64,000 nt of DNA from Ipomoea triloba (taxonomy: Eukaryota > Streptophyta > Magnoliopsida > Solanales > Convolvulaceae), in assembly GCF_003576645.1 (NCBI RefSeq), contig NC_044923.1:17386022-17450021 (forward strand), given 5' to 3'. The translations under genes were made by a program, and so were the position numbers. Below the pieces are notes generated by a model. The model ran no database searches. It was not told the DNA's origin and saw nothing but the letters and a program-made list of their open reading frames with translations. Of the stretch, positions 34,016-44,039 are shown one piece after another (the stretch's first letter is position 1; every line of letters begins with the position of its first letter).

Positions 34016-34130
34016 GGTGCTCTCGCCCTTTGTGTCCTTTTTGTTTTCCGTTTTGTGTGTGTTTGTGTTTCCCGTTTTTGGTGTCGTGTTTTTCCTTTTG
34101 GTTTCGTTTCTCTTTTGCCTTGTTGTTTCC

Positions 34131-37100
34131 ATGAAGGTTATTACCTGGAATTGTCAAGGAGCAGCGTCCAAGAGTTTTCTTAGAGTTGCAAAATGGTTGA
34201 TCAACAAACATCATCCGGATATTCTCTGTTTAGTAGAAACAAAGACATCCGGGTGTAATGCGGATGCAATCTGCATGAAGCTTGGCTTCGAAAAGTGGGC
34301 GAGAGTTGAAGCTCTCGGTTTTAGCGGCGACATTTGGATCCTCTGGTCAGATATTATCAACATTGAGGTGATAACATCTCACCCCCAGTTTGTTCATGTA
34401 GCAGTCGAGGAGGCAATGGGAAAAGCCTAGATTTTTACTGTGGTGTACGGTAGTCCGTCCCTCCACCTTCGCAGAAGATTGTGGAGTTCTTTACGAAGAG
34501 ATAGAGTCCGCGTCGACCACCCGTGGCTAGTTGCCGGAGACTTCAACGCTATTGCCCATAATGATGAATGTTCAAACGATAATAGCCCCGGGTATCATAG
34601 AAACGGGGACTTTAGGAACTGGATCTTCGATGAAGCTTTGGTTGATCTTGGTTTCTCGGGTCAGAAGTTCACGTGGAAGCGAGGAAATGACGAAGGGACC
34701 TTCAAAGGAGCCAGACTTGACCGTGCTTTGTGTTCGTTGGACTGGTGTACCCAGATGAAAGACACGAAGGTGGTGCACCTTCCGGCTTTCGGTTCGGATC
34801 ATTGCCCGGTGCTAATCGAATTTGACAAAAAAATTATCAAGGGTCAAAGGCGCTTCATGTTTCAAGGAGCATGGACGACTCATCACGCGTTCTTGGACCT
34901 TATTAAGAAGAGCTGGAATGAGAACGACACTGTTTGGCAAACCAAAGATAATATGATAAGGAATTTTCAGGTTTGGAATAGGAACGTTTTCGGGAATATT
35001 CACCATAGGAAACAAAAGCTTTTAAACCGGCTGGAAGGGATTCAAAGACAGATGGACCACGCAGGCCATGCGGGACTGACGAAGTTGGACAAAAAAATCA
35101 GAAAAGAACTAGAGGAAACGCTACAGCAAGAAGAGATCCTCTGGTTCCAGCAAGCAAGGGAGGAATGGATTGCGTCAGGTGATCGCAACACCAAGTTTTA
35201 TCATGCTGCTACAAAGTGCAAAAAAGCTAAGCGATGAAACATAATTTTTTGGATAATGAGGGTAATCCTATGGAGGATGAACGCCAGGTGGAACAAGCCA
35301 TTCAGGAATACTTCACTAGAATTTTCACAAAGGATGTGGAAGCTGATGTTATGTGTGTCCCCCAAGATCACTTCCCAGACCTTAGCGAGGATCAGTGGAC
35401 GCTTTTTAATGCGGCTTTTTCAATTGAGGAAGTCAAGGCAACACTTTTTGAGATGAGTCCCCTAGAAGCCCCGGGACCAGATGGGCTGCATGCACTCTTT
35501 TACCAAAAGGCGTGGCAAATGGTTGGGAAATCAGTTTTTAAACAGATTGAGCTATTTATGAATTCCGGGGTAATTGAAGAAGGTTTTAATGACACTCTGA
35601 TTACCCTTATTCCCAAGAACAGCTGTCCCACCAGTGCAAGTCAGTATCGTCCGATCAGCTTATGCAATGTAATTTACAAAATTATGACAAAAACTATGAC
35701 GAATCGGATTAAGCCCATTATGAGAGAGATCATAGGTCAGGAGCAAAGCAGTTTTGTGCCTAGCAGACAGATAACAGATAATATTCTGATTTACCAAGAG
35801 GTTATTCACTCCATGCGCAATAAACAAGGAAATAAAGGGTTCATGGTCCTCAAGATCGACCTGGAGAAAGCATATGATAGACTCAACTGGGATTTCATCC
35901 GAGACACCCTCACGGAAGTAGGCATGAATAGTGACTAGGTAAGAAACATAATGGCTTGTGTGGAGTCACCAAAGTTGAAAGTACTATGGAATGGGAATCA
36001 ACTCGATCAGATTATACCGTCAAGGGGAATTCGCCAGGGTGATTCCATGTCCCCGTATTTGTTTGTTCTTTGTATGGAGCGCCTTAGCCACACAATAAAA
36101 TAACAAGTGGATAATGGAAGATGGAAAGGCATACGGCTTACCAGGTATAGTCCCCTCCTGACTCATCTATTTTTTGCTGACGATCTTGTTTTGTTTGCCG
36201 AAGCTTCGCAAGACCAAATCACAGTGATCTCACAGTGTCTGGATAGATTCAGCCGAGCTTCGGGCCAAAGAGTGAGCTTGAGCAAGTCTCAAATCTTTTT
36301 TTCGAAGAACGTGAATAGCGAGGATGCTCAAAGAATTACCGCTATGGCTGGAATCCCCATGACAACCAATCTTGGGAAGTACCTCGGGGTTCCTACATTG
36401 CATGGCAGAGTAACGAACAACCTGTTCTCCCCGATGCTGGAAAGGATGGACGAGAGGTTGAATGGCTGGAAAACAAAATTTTTGACTTTAGCAGGTAGAC
36501 AAATTTTGGCTCAAGCGGTGCTACAGACGATCCCCTACTATGCAATGCAGACAGTCCTTATGCCAGTAGGGATTTGGGAAGAGATTGACAAACGCATTCG
36601 CAGGTTTATCTGGGAGGGAACTCCTGAGGCCTGGAAATGCCACCTTGTGTGTTGGGAAACTGTAACCAAACCTAAAAAGGATGGAGGGCTGGGAATCAGA
36701 GGAGCTAGGGACATGAATTTAGCGTTTATGGCAAAACTTGGCTGGCAGTTCATCACGAACAAGGACAGTCTATGGGTCAGAATTTTTAAAGAAAAATATG
36801 CACATGGAAAGGAAGGGGTGCACGCGATTAATGCCAAACCAGTGAGCTCGAATGCGTGAAGGGGCATAGTTGCAGCACGGTCTATAATACTCAAAGATAC
36901 GAAGATGCATGTTAGAGACGGGAGAACTACCCGCTTTTGGAAGGATCAATGGTTAGCAGAAAGCCCGCTCTCGGACCTCCTCCAGGCTCACGAGAATTTA
37001 GCCAATGATGACAGCACAGTACGTGACCTTTGGGATGATGACAATGGATGGAAATGGGAGTTGATACCATCTCTACCGGCTGATGTCCGACAGCAAATGC

Positions 37101-38248
37101 AACACTTTATGCTGCAAGATGGTGAAGGTGTGGATGAGTGCTACTGGAGTCGAGAAGTTACTGGTAAGTTCACTATCGGTTCTGCTTATGCTTTAAACCG
37201 TAATTCTCAGACTAACATGCATGAAAGACTATGGGAAAGACTATGGAAGCTAAATGTCCCAAATAAGATCAAGACGTTCCTATGGGTGGCTATTCACGAT
37301 CGTGTCATGGGAAACGCAGAGAGGAGAAGGCGGGCAATTTCCATGGACGACAAATGTGGGGTATGCCCAGGAGAGATGGAAACGACAGATCACATTCTCC
37401 GACACTGCAGCAAAGCGAAGGAATTATGGAAGTCTTTTGCAGATATTGATAGGCGAAGGAAGTGGCGTCAACTTGATTTCCAGAGCTGGATTATCGACAA
37501 CATAAGCGACAAGAGAGGGGAAGGTGACGGGAAGGACTGGCCTCGCAGATTTGCCATAGTCTGTTGGTGGCTTTGGAGATGGAGATGCAACAGGGTCTTC
37601 AATGAAGAAGAGGTAGCAGTCCAGCAGAGGTTAAATTGGATTAAGGAAGTTGAGGAGGAGATGGACCGTGCCTTTGCTCGACATAGCGGCATGACGACCA
37701 ACATGGGGAGGCACAAACTCGTTCATATCCGGTGGGAAGCTTCTAATACTCACCGTTTCACCCTCAATGTGGATGGCAGCGTCAAAACCGGAAGGAATAA
37801 CGCAGGCTTCGGCGCAGTACTTAGGAACAACAAGGGAATATGGGTTGGGGGCTACTCATGCAGCACGACACCTGGTGATCCAACTTGGGTGGAAGCAATA
37901 GCCATTGAGGAGGGCCTGAGTTGGGCTTGGCAAGGGGGAATTCGAGATATGGAGGTCCAGATGGATGCCAGGAATGTTGTTCATTGGATTGAAAATAACT
38001 CGGCGGGGCGTGGGCCCTTTAGTCAAGTTATTGAGAGGATCAAAGAATGGATTACCAAAAATTGGAGAATTTCCTTCAGAGCAATTTACAGAGAACAAAA
38101 TAAGGTTGCTGACTGCCTTGCTTCGCTTGGAGCTGCCCATGGAGACGCGAAGAAGGTGTTTGTTGTTTGCCCAGTGATTAGTGAGGAAGCCTATCTTGAT
38201 GATTTGGCTCATATCACAAGTGCTCGCAGAGTGGTGGAGCCAAACTAG
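34131..38248 (+). pseudogene. LINE ORF2 (endonuclease, reverse transcriptase, RNase H), broken
   Basis: Domains in order: APE-like endonuclease (34131 to about 34830; WNCQG, LVETKT, AGDFNAI, ARLDRAL and FGSDHCP are all kept), reverse transcriptase (about 35400-36500; RPISLCNV, GIRQGDSMSP, and the catalytic FADD near 36173), a zf-RVT region (about 37230-37440) and RNase H (about 37750-38130, with NVDGS, VQMDARN and ADCLASL). Lesions: in-frame TAG at 34428, one-base frameshift near 35232, TAG at 35936, TAA at 36101 and TGA at 36857. No functional ORF2 protein can be made, yet most of the sequence is well preserved, so decay is recent. Confidence 0.92.
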
Positions 38249-38319
38249 CTCGTAGCTCCCCTGGGGTCCCCCCCCCTCCTTTTCTGATATAAAAAAATAA
38301 AGTTTAATTGGTAACAAAA

Positions 38320-39895
38320 TTTTATTTACCAAATTCTGAGAATAATTAAACCATTATAATTGTGAGAATAATGGAAATTTTTTTGTGTAATTTTATAATA
38401 AAAAATAATTTATTAATTATTACACCAATAATAATAATTCAAATATTTATTTGTACTTCTATATCTATACTACTATTAATGAAAATAAAATAATCCTTTG
38501 TGAAATTTCTGTGCAAACAATAATAAAGATAAAATGGAAAAGAAAACTGATTTTTATAATTGATTGAAAATATAAAAAGATCCTAATGGACAAAGAGACG
38601 AAAACTAGGCAAATTGGGAAAAAAAGGAAAAGGATATTACTAATTGATTGAAAATTATTTAAAAACTTTTAAAAAAAAATCAATTACACTTTCCTTTTAA
38701 AAATTTTAAATTATTTAAAATTTTAAAAAATTAATTAAAATTAATTAAATCTTTGACTCTTTGAGCCGTTTGAGGAACCCTAGTTCCTAGATTTTTATTG
38801 TTATTGTATATTTGTATTACTGGTTTTGTGGATTTGTGTTTGATATGTGATTCTGTAGTTCTGTTATAATCTGTTTTGATATATTGATAATTGATTACAA
38901 TGAAATTAGGGTTTGCCCTAAGCCCCTAGTTCATTTAAAGTGTGGAATAGTGGAAGGCTAGAAGCCCTTAATTGTTGCTATGCATTTGATCTGTTATTCT
39001 GTTATGATATATTAATTCTAGAAGCATTCTGAGCCATCTTAAAATTTTTTTTGAACATTTTAATTCTTAATCTATGAATTGTGATTTTTTTTTTTTTTTT
39101 TTGAGAATATGAATTGTGATTTCTAAGTTCTAACTTTTTACTTCTAACTGATTTTTATAGTTCTAAGTTTCTAATTTATTGCAATTGGTCAATGTTTATT
39201 TTTATTAGAAGGAGGAGGAAGAAGAAGAATAGTTTCTTACTTACTATCTATAATCTGTAAAACTGTTGGAGTGTTGGTTACTTAGTGGAGTTGGTTTGTA
39301 ATCTGTTGGCTGTTGCAGTGTTGCCTGTTGAAGTTAATGCTTGGACAATTTGGTGACTGGAGTCACTTTGATTGTAAATTTGTAATTAAGTATTTTGCTA
39401 CCTTGCTACTTGATAGTTAGTAGTGGATGTTTGGACAATTTGGTGACTGGAGTCACTTATCTTGACTGCAAGAATGTTTTTTGCTAGTTGGCTAGTTGCT
39501 ACTTTGCTAGAATGCTAGTCATTAGTTACCATGTGATTAAGTATTTTGTTTGTATTTTGTCTAAGTTTTTTGATGATTTTAGACTTTTAATGCAGTTTAG
39601 CACTTAGCAGTTTAGTACTTTAGCAATTTAGCATTGTATTTTGCAATTCAAATATGTAAACTGTAGTGTTTTGTAATTTATTATCATCTTAAATTTGAAT
39701 GTTATTTTTATATCCGAAATTAGTTTGAAAATCGATTTGACCGACCGCACCCGAACTTTGAAAAATCGATTGGGTTTTCTAAAATAGAAAAACGGTTTGG
39801 GTATTAAATATATTAACCGCAAACCGAACGGTTTTTAACATAACATAACTTAACCGACCCCACCTGCCCGACACACACCCCTAGTAAATAGTATA
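38320..39895. other. Intergenic sequence with possible hAT-type end
   Basis: Contains a direct repeat TTTGGACAATTTGGTGACTG (about 39341 and 39430). It ends in GACCGACCGCACCCG ... GCCCGACACACACCCCTAG (39737-39893), the kind of terminus seen in plant hAT elements. A matching start was not found. A Helitron-like 5' end is possible at about 38464. No coding domain. Confidence 0.3.
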
Positions 39896-40147
39896 TACTC
39901 CGTAACTATATAGTATATACTATGGACCACTTAATTACCAGCCTACCAGGCCATTTACGGACTACGTACACTACTACAGTAAAGATGATAATGAGATGGC
40001 TCTCAAAAAGATGAACAAATGCAAACAATTTAATGAACATCCCTTTTTAATAATTTGGAGTCAACCATCTCTAAAAGTTTAAAAGTAATTAATTTCAACA
40101 CATTAAATTATATCAATTATATATGTTGATGATAAATACTATATAAA

Positions 40148-40421
40148 TTAGGGGTGTCAATGCGGGCCGATCTACTCCTCTCTGGATTCTTTGTTTTGTT
40201 TTTTTTTAGGCCAACTCAGCGACTCATGAAGCCAGTGAGCTAGGGTTATGCAATCTTAACTCGCCTCATGCGAGCTCGTGGGTCCTGAGGACTAGCCCGC
40301 GAGCCTAACTTAATAAATAAAAAGAAAATTTTATTATTTTATTTTCAAATAATTCAACCTAAATAATATTAAATTTTTCGTGTTTAAAAATTAAAAAATT
40401 TTATATTTTTTAAATTATAAT

Positions 40422-40480
<59 letters not shown>
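40148..40480. other. Possible hAT-type left end and (GT)n(AT)n microsatellite
   Basis: GGGGTGTCAATGCGGGCC at 40149 resembles hAT ends; GC-rich GAGCTCGTGGGTCC follows, then AT-rich sequence and (GT)n(AT)n at 40424-40481. A counterpart may lie near 41070-41170 (CGGCTTGCGCGGATC, CCCACGGGCTTTAGTCC). Confidence 0.3.
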
Positions 40481-40481
<1 letters not shown>

Positions 40482-40500
40482 GGGAAGGGTTTAGGGGCGT

Positions 40501-40951
40501 GGAAGGGTTCCCATGCGGTTGAGCGGTTACGCACCTTAAGCATTACAATGACGCACCTTAAGTACACAAATTGCGCACTTTAAATACATAAATCGCGCAC
40601 CTTAAGCACACAAACAAAGCACCTTAAAAACACAAACCATGCACCTTAAGTACACAAGTTATGTACCTTAAGAACACAAACCACGCATCTAAGGTTTTAA
40701 AATGACGCACATTTAGTTTCAACAACTCACGCACCTTAAACATATATATCACGCACCTTAAGAAGGAAAACAACGCACCTTAAGAAGGAAAACCACACAC
40801 ATGAAGCTTTAGGTTCACTCACCTTAAGTTTCAACACACTAGCACCTTAAGTATACAAATCACGCACCTTAAGAAGCGAAATTACGCACCTAAAGAGAAA
40901 ATTATGCACCTAAAGCAACCACACGGGAGACAACCCCACCGCACGGAAACT

Positions 40952-40952
<1 letters not shown>
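40501..40952. repeat. About 22-bp minisatellite (ACGCACCTTAAG) with inverted borders
   Basis: About fifteen imperfect units of the form CGCACCTTAAG plus 9-12 bases (ACACAAA, GGAAAAC variants) at 40527-40918. They sit between GGTTCCCATGCGGTTGAG at the left and CCCCACCGCACGGAAACTA at the right, which are inverted relatives. (AT)n microsatellites lie outside on both sides (40461-40481, 40955-41040). The paired borders suggest a mobile unit carrying a tandem array. Confidence 0.8.
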
Positions 40953-41038
<86 letters not shown>

Positions 41039-41289
41039 ATCTACATATATATAAATTTATGAAAAGTATGCGGCTTGCGCGGATCAAACCCGCAAGACCC
41101 CTCATTTTTGCAGGCAAAAATTCTAGGTCCTAACCCGTCCCACCGAGGGACGGTTTAAGGCTAACCCACGGGCTTTAGTCCACCTTGACTCTTAGTATAA
41201 ATCATGCCATTCATAGAGCATTATTAACAAATTAATTAAATTTAAGTATATATTATAATAATACATATCCCTATCGAATCTTAATAGAT

Positions 41290-42370
41290 GATAGTGGCTA
41301 TTTTGTGGTATAAATATATCTGGGGTTCACTTACGATTTGGGTCAGGTCAAAGTAGATTCGGGTTCTTCGTAGTTAGATAGAGAGATTGATTTATTGTAC
41401 GCTCAAAACGGATAGTGGGTGAATGAGAAATTGGTTATCAAAGTAGACCATTTGAGTTGGAAAATGAAGGTTGAAAGGCTTTAAAGAAACTTTTGTCCCA
41501 CATTGGTTTAGGAAGTGGGCTTGCACCACTATATATACACGAGCCTTTTTAAGACATATTGAATTGTATAGCATAGAGATACTCTTTCGCACGCAGGAGT
41601 GCAAATCAATTCCCAAAATGAGTCTAAAAAGACTTTGACTCGTGAAATCTCAATGTTAATTCTTATCGGGACTCGTGAAAGAGGGCACAATAGTAGTAAA
41701 TCTCAACGTTAATTCTTATCGGGAATTAGTACGCGGACACAAATATTGAAGTAGTAAATCTCAATGTTAATTCTTATCGGAATTAGTACGCGGACACAAA
41801 TATCGGAGTAGTAAATCACAATGTTAATTCTTGTCGGAATTTATTTAAATTTTCAATTTTGAATAACATAATTAATTCTCAAGTTACTGTTAGTCTGTTA
41901 CAGAGGTTACAATGACTAATTTTATTATCAATTTTAATATATGGTTAAATGCTATTTAATCCACCAACTCCTATATAAGTTGTGGTTGAGCATAACATTT
42001 TACACATTTGAAATTAGCTTTTCTCTCTCAAAACTCCGCTCTTCCCCCTTTCTAAAACCTCATGTGTTCACCCCACATTCTAGTTCGCCAGGTTCTATAG
42101 TTTGAGTGCTCAAATTTGGAATTGTAGTACGTTTTATCTTGGGAAACCTAGGCTACAACTCTCCTAACACCTTTGGGAGGTAGCAAATAAGATTTTAAGG
42201 AGAGAGTGTTTCGCTCGACTCGTACTAACAACCTAGCTACCCTATAAAGCCTTTTGTTCATACTTGTTTTTTCCAAGAAATAATAATTTTTTCCATTGGA
42301 GTATTATTTTATTTCGTCTAATAGATAGTTAGCTAGATTTATGAGCTTCCCCGATTAAATTTTGAAAAAT
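41290..42370 (+). mobile_element. LTR-like remnant (solo LTR candidate)
   Basis: Contains TTTTGTCCCACATTGGTTTA, GTGGGCTTGCACCACTATATATACACG (a promoter-like stretch seen in plant LTRs), then a short tandem repeat, a pyrimidine-rich start-like segment (TTTTCTCTCTCAAAACTCC near 42019) and later CTTTTGTTCATACTTG. Its left part matches window positions 1-95 in inverted orientation. No internal retrotransposon genes or target duplication were found. Confidence 0.35.
41645..41850 (+). repeat. About 58-bp tandem repeat, four copies
   Basis: Units begin AATCTCAATGTTAATTCTTA, and the central ones contain GAATTAGTACGCGGACACAA. Inside the LTR-like region. Confidence 0.8.
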
Positions 42371-42394
42371 TACAATACAGATCAGATGACTAGT

Positions 42395-42720
42395 TATAAG
42401 AGCATCTTTATTAATGGAGTTTTTTCACGGTTATTGAGGAGTTTTTGTAAGTGTGATTAGGAAAGAGAAAATGGGAGAAGATGAAAAAAACAAAAAAAAA
42501 AAAACAAATCTAATTAAGAACAAAAAAAAAAAAAAAGGTTGGGTCAGGCGCGCCCGCTGGGCGCCCCTGTTGCGCCTGACGCACGTAAGGCGCAACAAGT
42601 TTAGTTTTTCTTGGGTACAATTTTACTGTACCATAAACTCCACTTTGCATATGCTTCTTCATCTCCTCTCTCCTGACCTCTCAGTCCTCCACCTCAGATA
42701 ACACTGTTTCATATATCTCC
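42395..42720. other. Possible MITE with GC-rich hairpin
   Basis: GAGCATCTTTATTAATGGAG at the left and ATAAACTCCAC near 42633 at the right bracket a GC-rich palindromic block (CAGGCGCGCCCGCTGGGCGC and GCGCCTGACGCAC, 42546-42596). Ends not fixed. Confidence 0.3.
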
Positions 42721-42794
42721 AAAATATGCATTTATATGGGTGGCCTAAGTATAAACTATTTTTTTAACTTAAAAACAAAAGTAAAATAATAGTT

Positions 42795-43808
42795 GAGTTA
42801 ATTACCGTTTTGGTCCCTCAACTATGGTAAAAGTACCAAATTGGTCATTGAATATCATTTTTGGCCAATTAAGTCCTCAAGTATTGATTTTGTGTCCAAT
42901 TTGGTCGTCCGTCATTTTAGGTGTTAACTGGTCATCTCTTTTGAGGGAAAAATAGAACTTTTACTCTTTTCCCTCGTTTTTTCTTCCTAATCAACAGAGC
43001 CAAGAGTATCGCTTTCAGCTGCCCCGTTGAGGTACTGCGAGGAGAGGGAGCCAATGATGTCACAACACACGTCCTTGACGGTCGAATTGGAGTTCTTGAG
43101 CCTCTTCACAATATGCGCAATGATCTTAGTCAAATGGGAGGCGGTGGAATCGGCGTGGGTTGCGAGGAGGCGGAGGCTCTCCTTCTTGGAGGTAGGCTTA
43201 GAGTCATTGGCTGCGTTTTAGAGGCATTTTAGAGGCAGTTGATCCGATGTGTGCTTTACCAGCAATAAGAATAATTTTTTGGAATTTAACCCTAATTGTT
43301 TCAATCGGAGGCTTCTCCTTCAAGAGCTTACCGATTTCGTGCTGCCGTATGTCGGTTGACGACAAAGGCGACAGCTTTCTAACACTTACTTGCAGAAGAG
43401 AAAGATTGTAGCAGAAGACAGAGAAGGAATAAGATTGAAGGATTCTTGAAAGGGAAAACCATAGTTCCTTGATTCTGGCACGAAGGAAGAAAGAACAAAA
43501 TACAAGTGAGTGCTCAGAATTATCAAGTATTGAAGCGCGGAAACGGTGAAATATATGGCAGAGTAGAGGTCCGGAGCAGTATGGTGGCTGGTCGGTTGCA
43601 AAAAGTGTTAATTAGGAAGAAAGAACGACGAAAGAGAGTTGAAAGTCCTATTTTGCCCTCAAAAGAGACGGTCAGTTAACACTCAAACTGACGGAGGACC
43701 AAATCGGACACAAAATCAATACTTGAGGACTTAATTGGCCAAAAATGATAGTCGAGGACCAATTTAGTACTTTCGCAATAGTCGAGGGACCAAAATAGTA
43801 ATTAACTC
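42795..43808. mobile_element. Pack-MULE: Mutator-like element with captured gene fragment (1,014 bp)
   Basis: Target duplications ATAATAGTT (42786-42794) and ATAATAGCT (43809-43817), 9 bp with one mismatch. Terminal inverted repeats are about 210 bp, beginning GAGTTAATTACC at the left and GAGTTAATTACT at the right when read inward. Between them is a GC-richer interior (about 43006-43600) with gene-derived sequence. There is no transposase. Confidence 0.85.
43010..43215 (-). pseudogene. Captured TORTIFOLIA1/SPIRAL2-like HEAT-repeat fragment
   Basis: The minus strand translates without stops from about 43215 to 43010 and then meets a TAG. It contains KKESLRLLA, SHLTKIIAHIVKRLK and IGSLSSQYLNG, the recognisable HEAT-repeat segment of the plant microtubule-associated TOR1/SPR2 family. 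Relative to the family a few residues are missing after LLA. Parent proteins bind microtubules and control helical growth. This piece, about 65 codons, has no start and cannot make a full protein. The adjoining interior (about 43240-43390) also reads as open minus-strand sequence but I do not recognise it. Confidence 0.75.
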
Positions 43809-43863
43809 ATAATAGCTTTACTATTGAGTTTATCCCACTTTTAGTCATTCAACTATGAACATG

Positions 43864-44010
43864 AGGGAAGCTAATGTTTCTGTTATTCATTGTAAACTAT
43901 CGTAATCATCTAGTAATACAATGAGTCAGGAGACCTAACTTACTCCTACACAATAGGTGAGTAGTTAAGTCAAACCAACTATAACCACACATAATCTAAC
44001 ATCTCTAACA
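43864..44010 (-). repeat. 3' LTR of the Copia element
   Basis: Matches 47906-48052 (GAAGCTAATGTTTCTGTTA ... AACATCTCTAACA). On the element strand it starts TGTTAGAGATG directly after the purine tract GAGGGGGTG (about 44011-44020). Its outermost bases (AGGG in place of TG on the plus strand) deviate from the other LTR. Confidence 0.85.
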
Positions 44011-44039
44011 CACCCCCTCAAGCACAAAGTTGGAGGGCA

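Larger units (their letters stand above)
32329..38295 (+). mobile_element. L1-type LINE, nearly full length, with 18-bp target duplication
   Basis: Flanked by perfect direct repeats AATAAAGTTTAATTGGTA at 32311-32328 and 38296-38313. It has two reading frames: ORF1 with a zinc knuckle, and ORF2 with endonuclease, reverse transcriptase and RNase H regions, the plant L1 layout with a C-terminal RNase H. The 3' end is C-rich (CCCCCCCCTCC) then TTTCTGATATAAAAA, with almost no poly-A. Only 10 bp separate the 5' boundary from the ORF1 ATG. The base composition is much more GC-rich than the flanks. Confidence 0.95.

Noticed and set aside
33957..34430. Reading ORF2 of the LINE as starting at 33957
   Set aside because: That start lies inside ORF1; the endonuclease hallmark begins at the ATG at 34131, which is the natural start.
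43027..43221. Plus-strand 64-residue frame in the Pack-MULE
   Set aside because: Antisense of the TOR1/SPR2-like fragment, which gives the meaningful protein.
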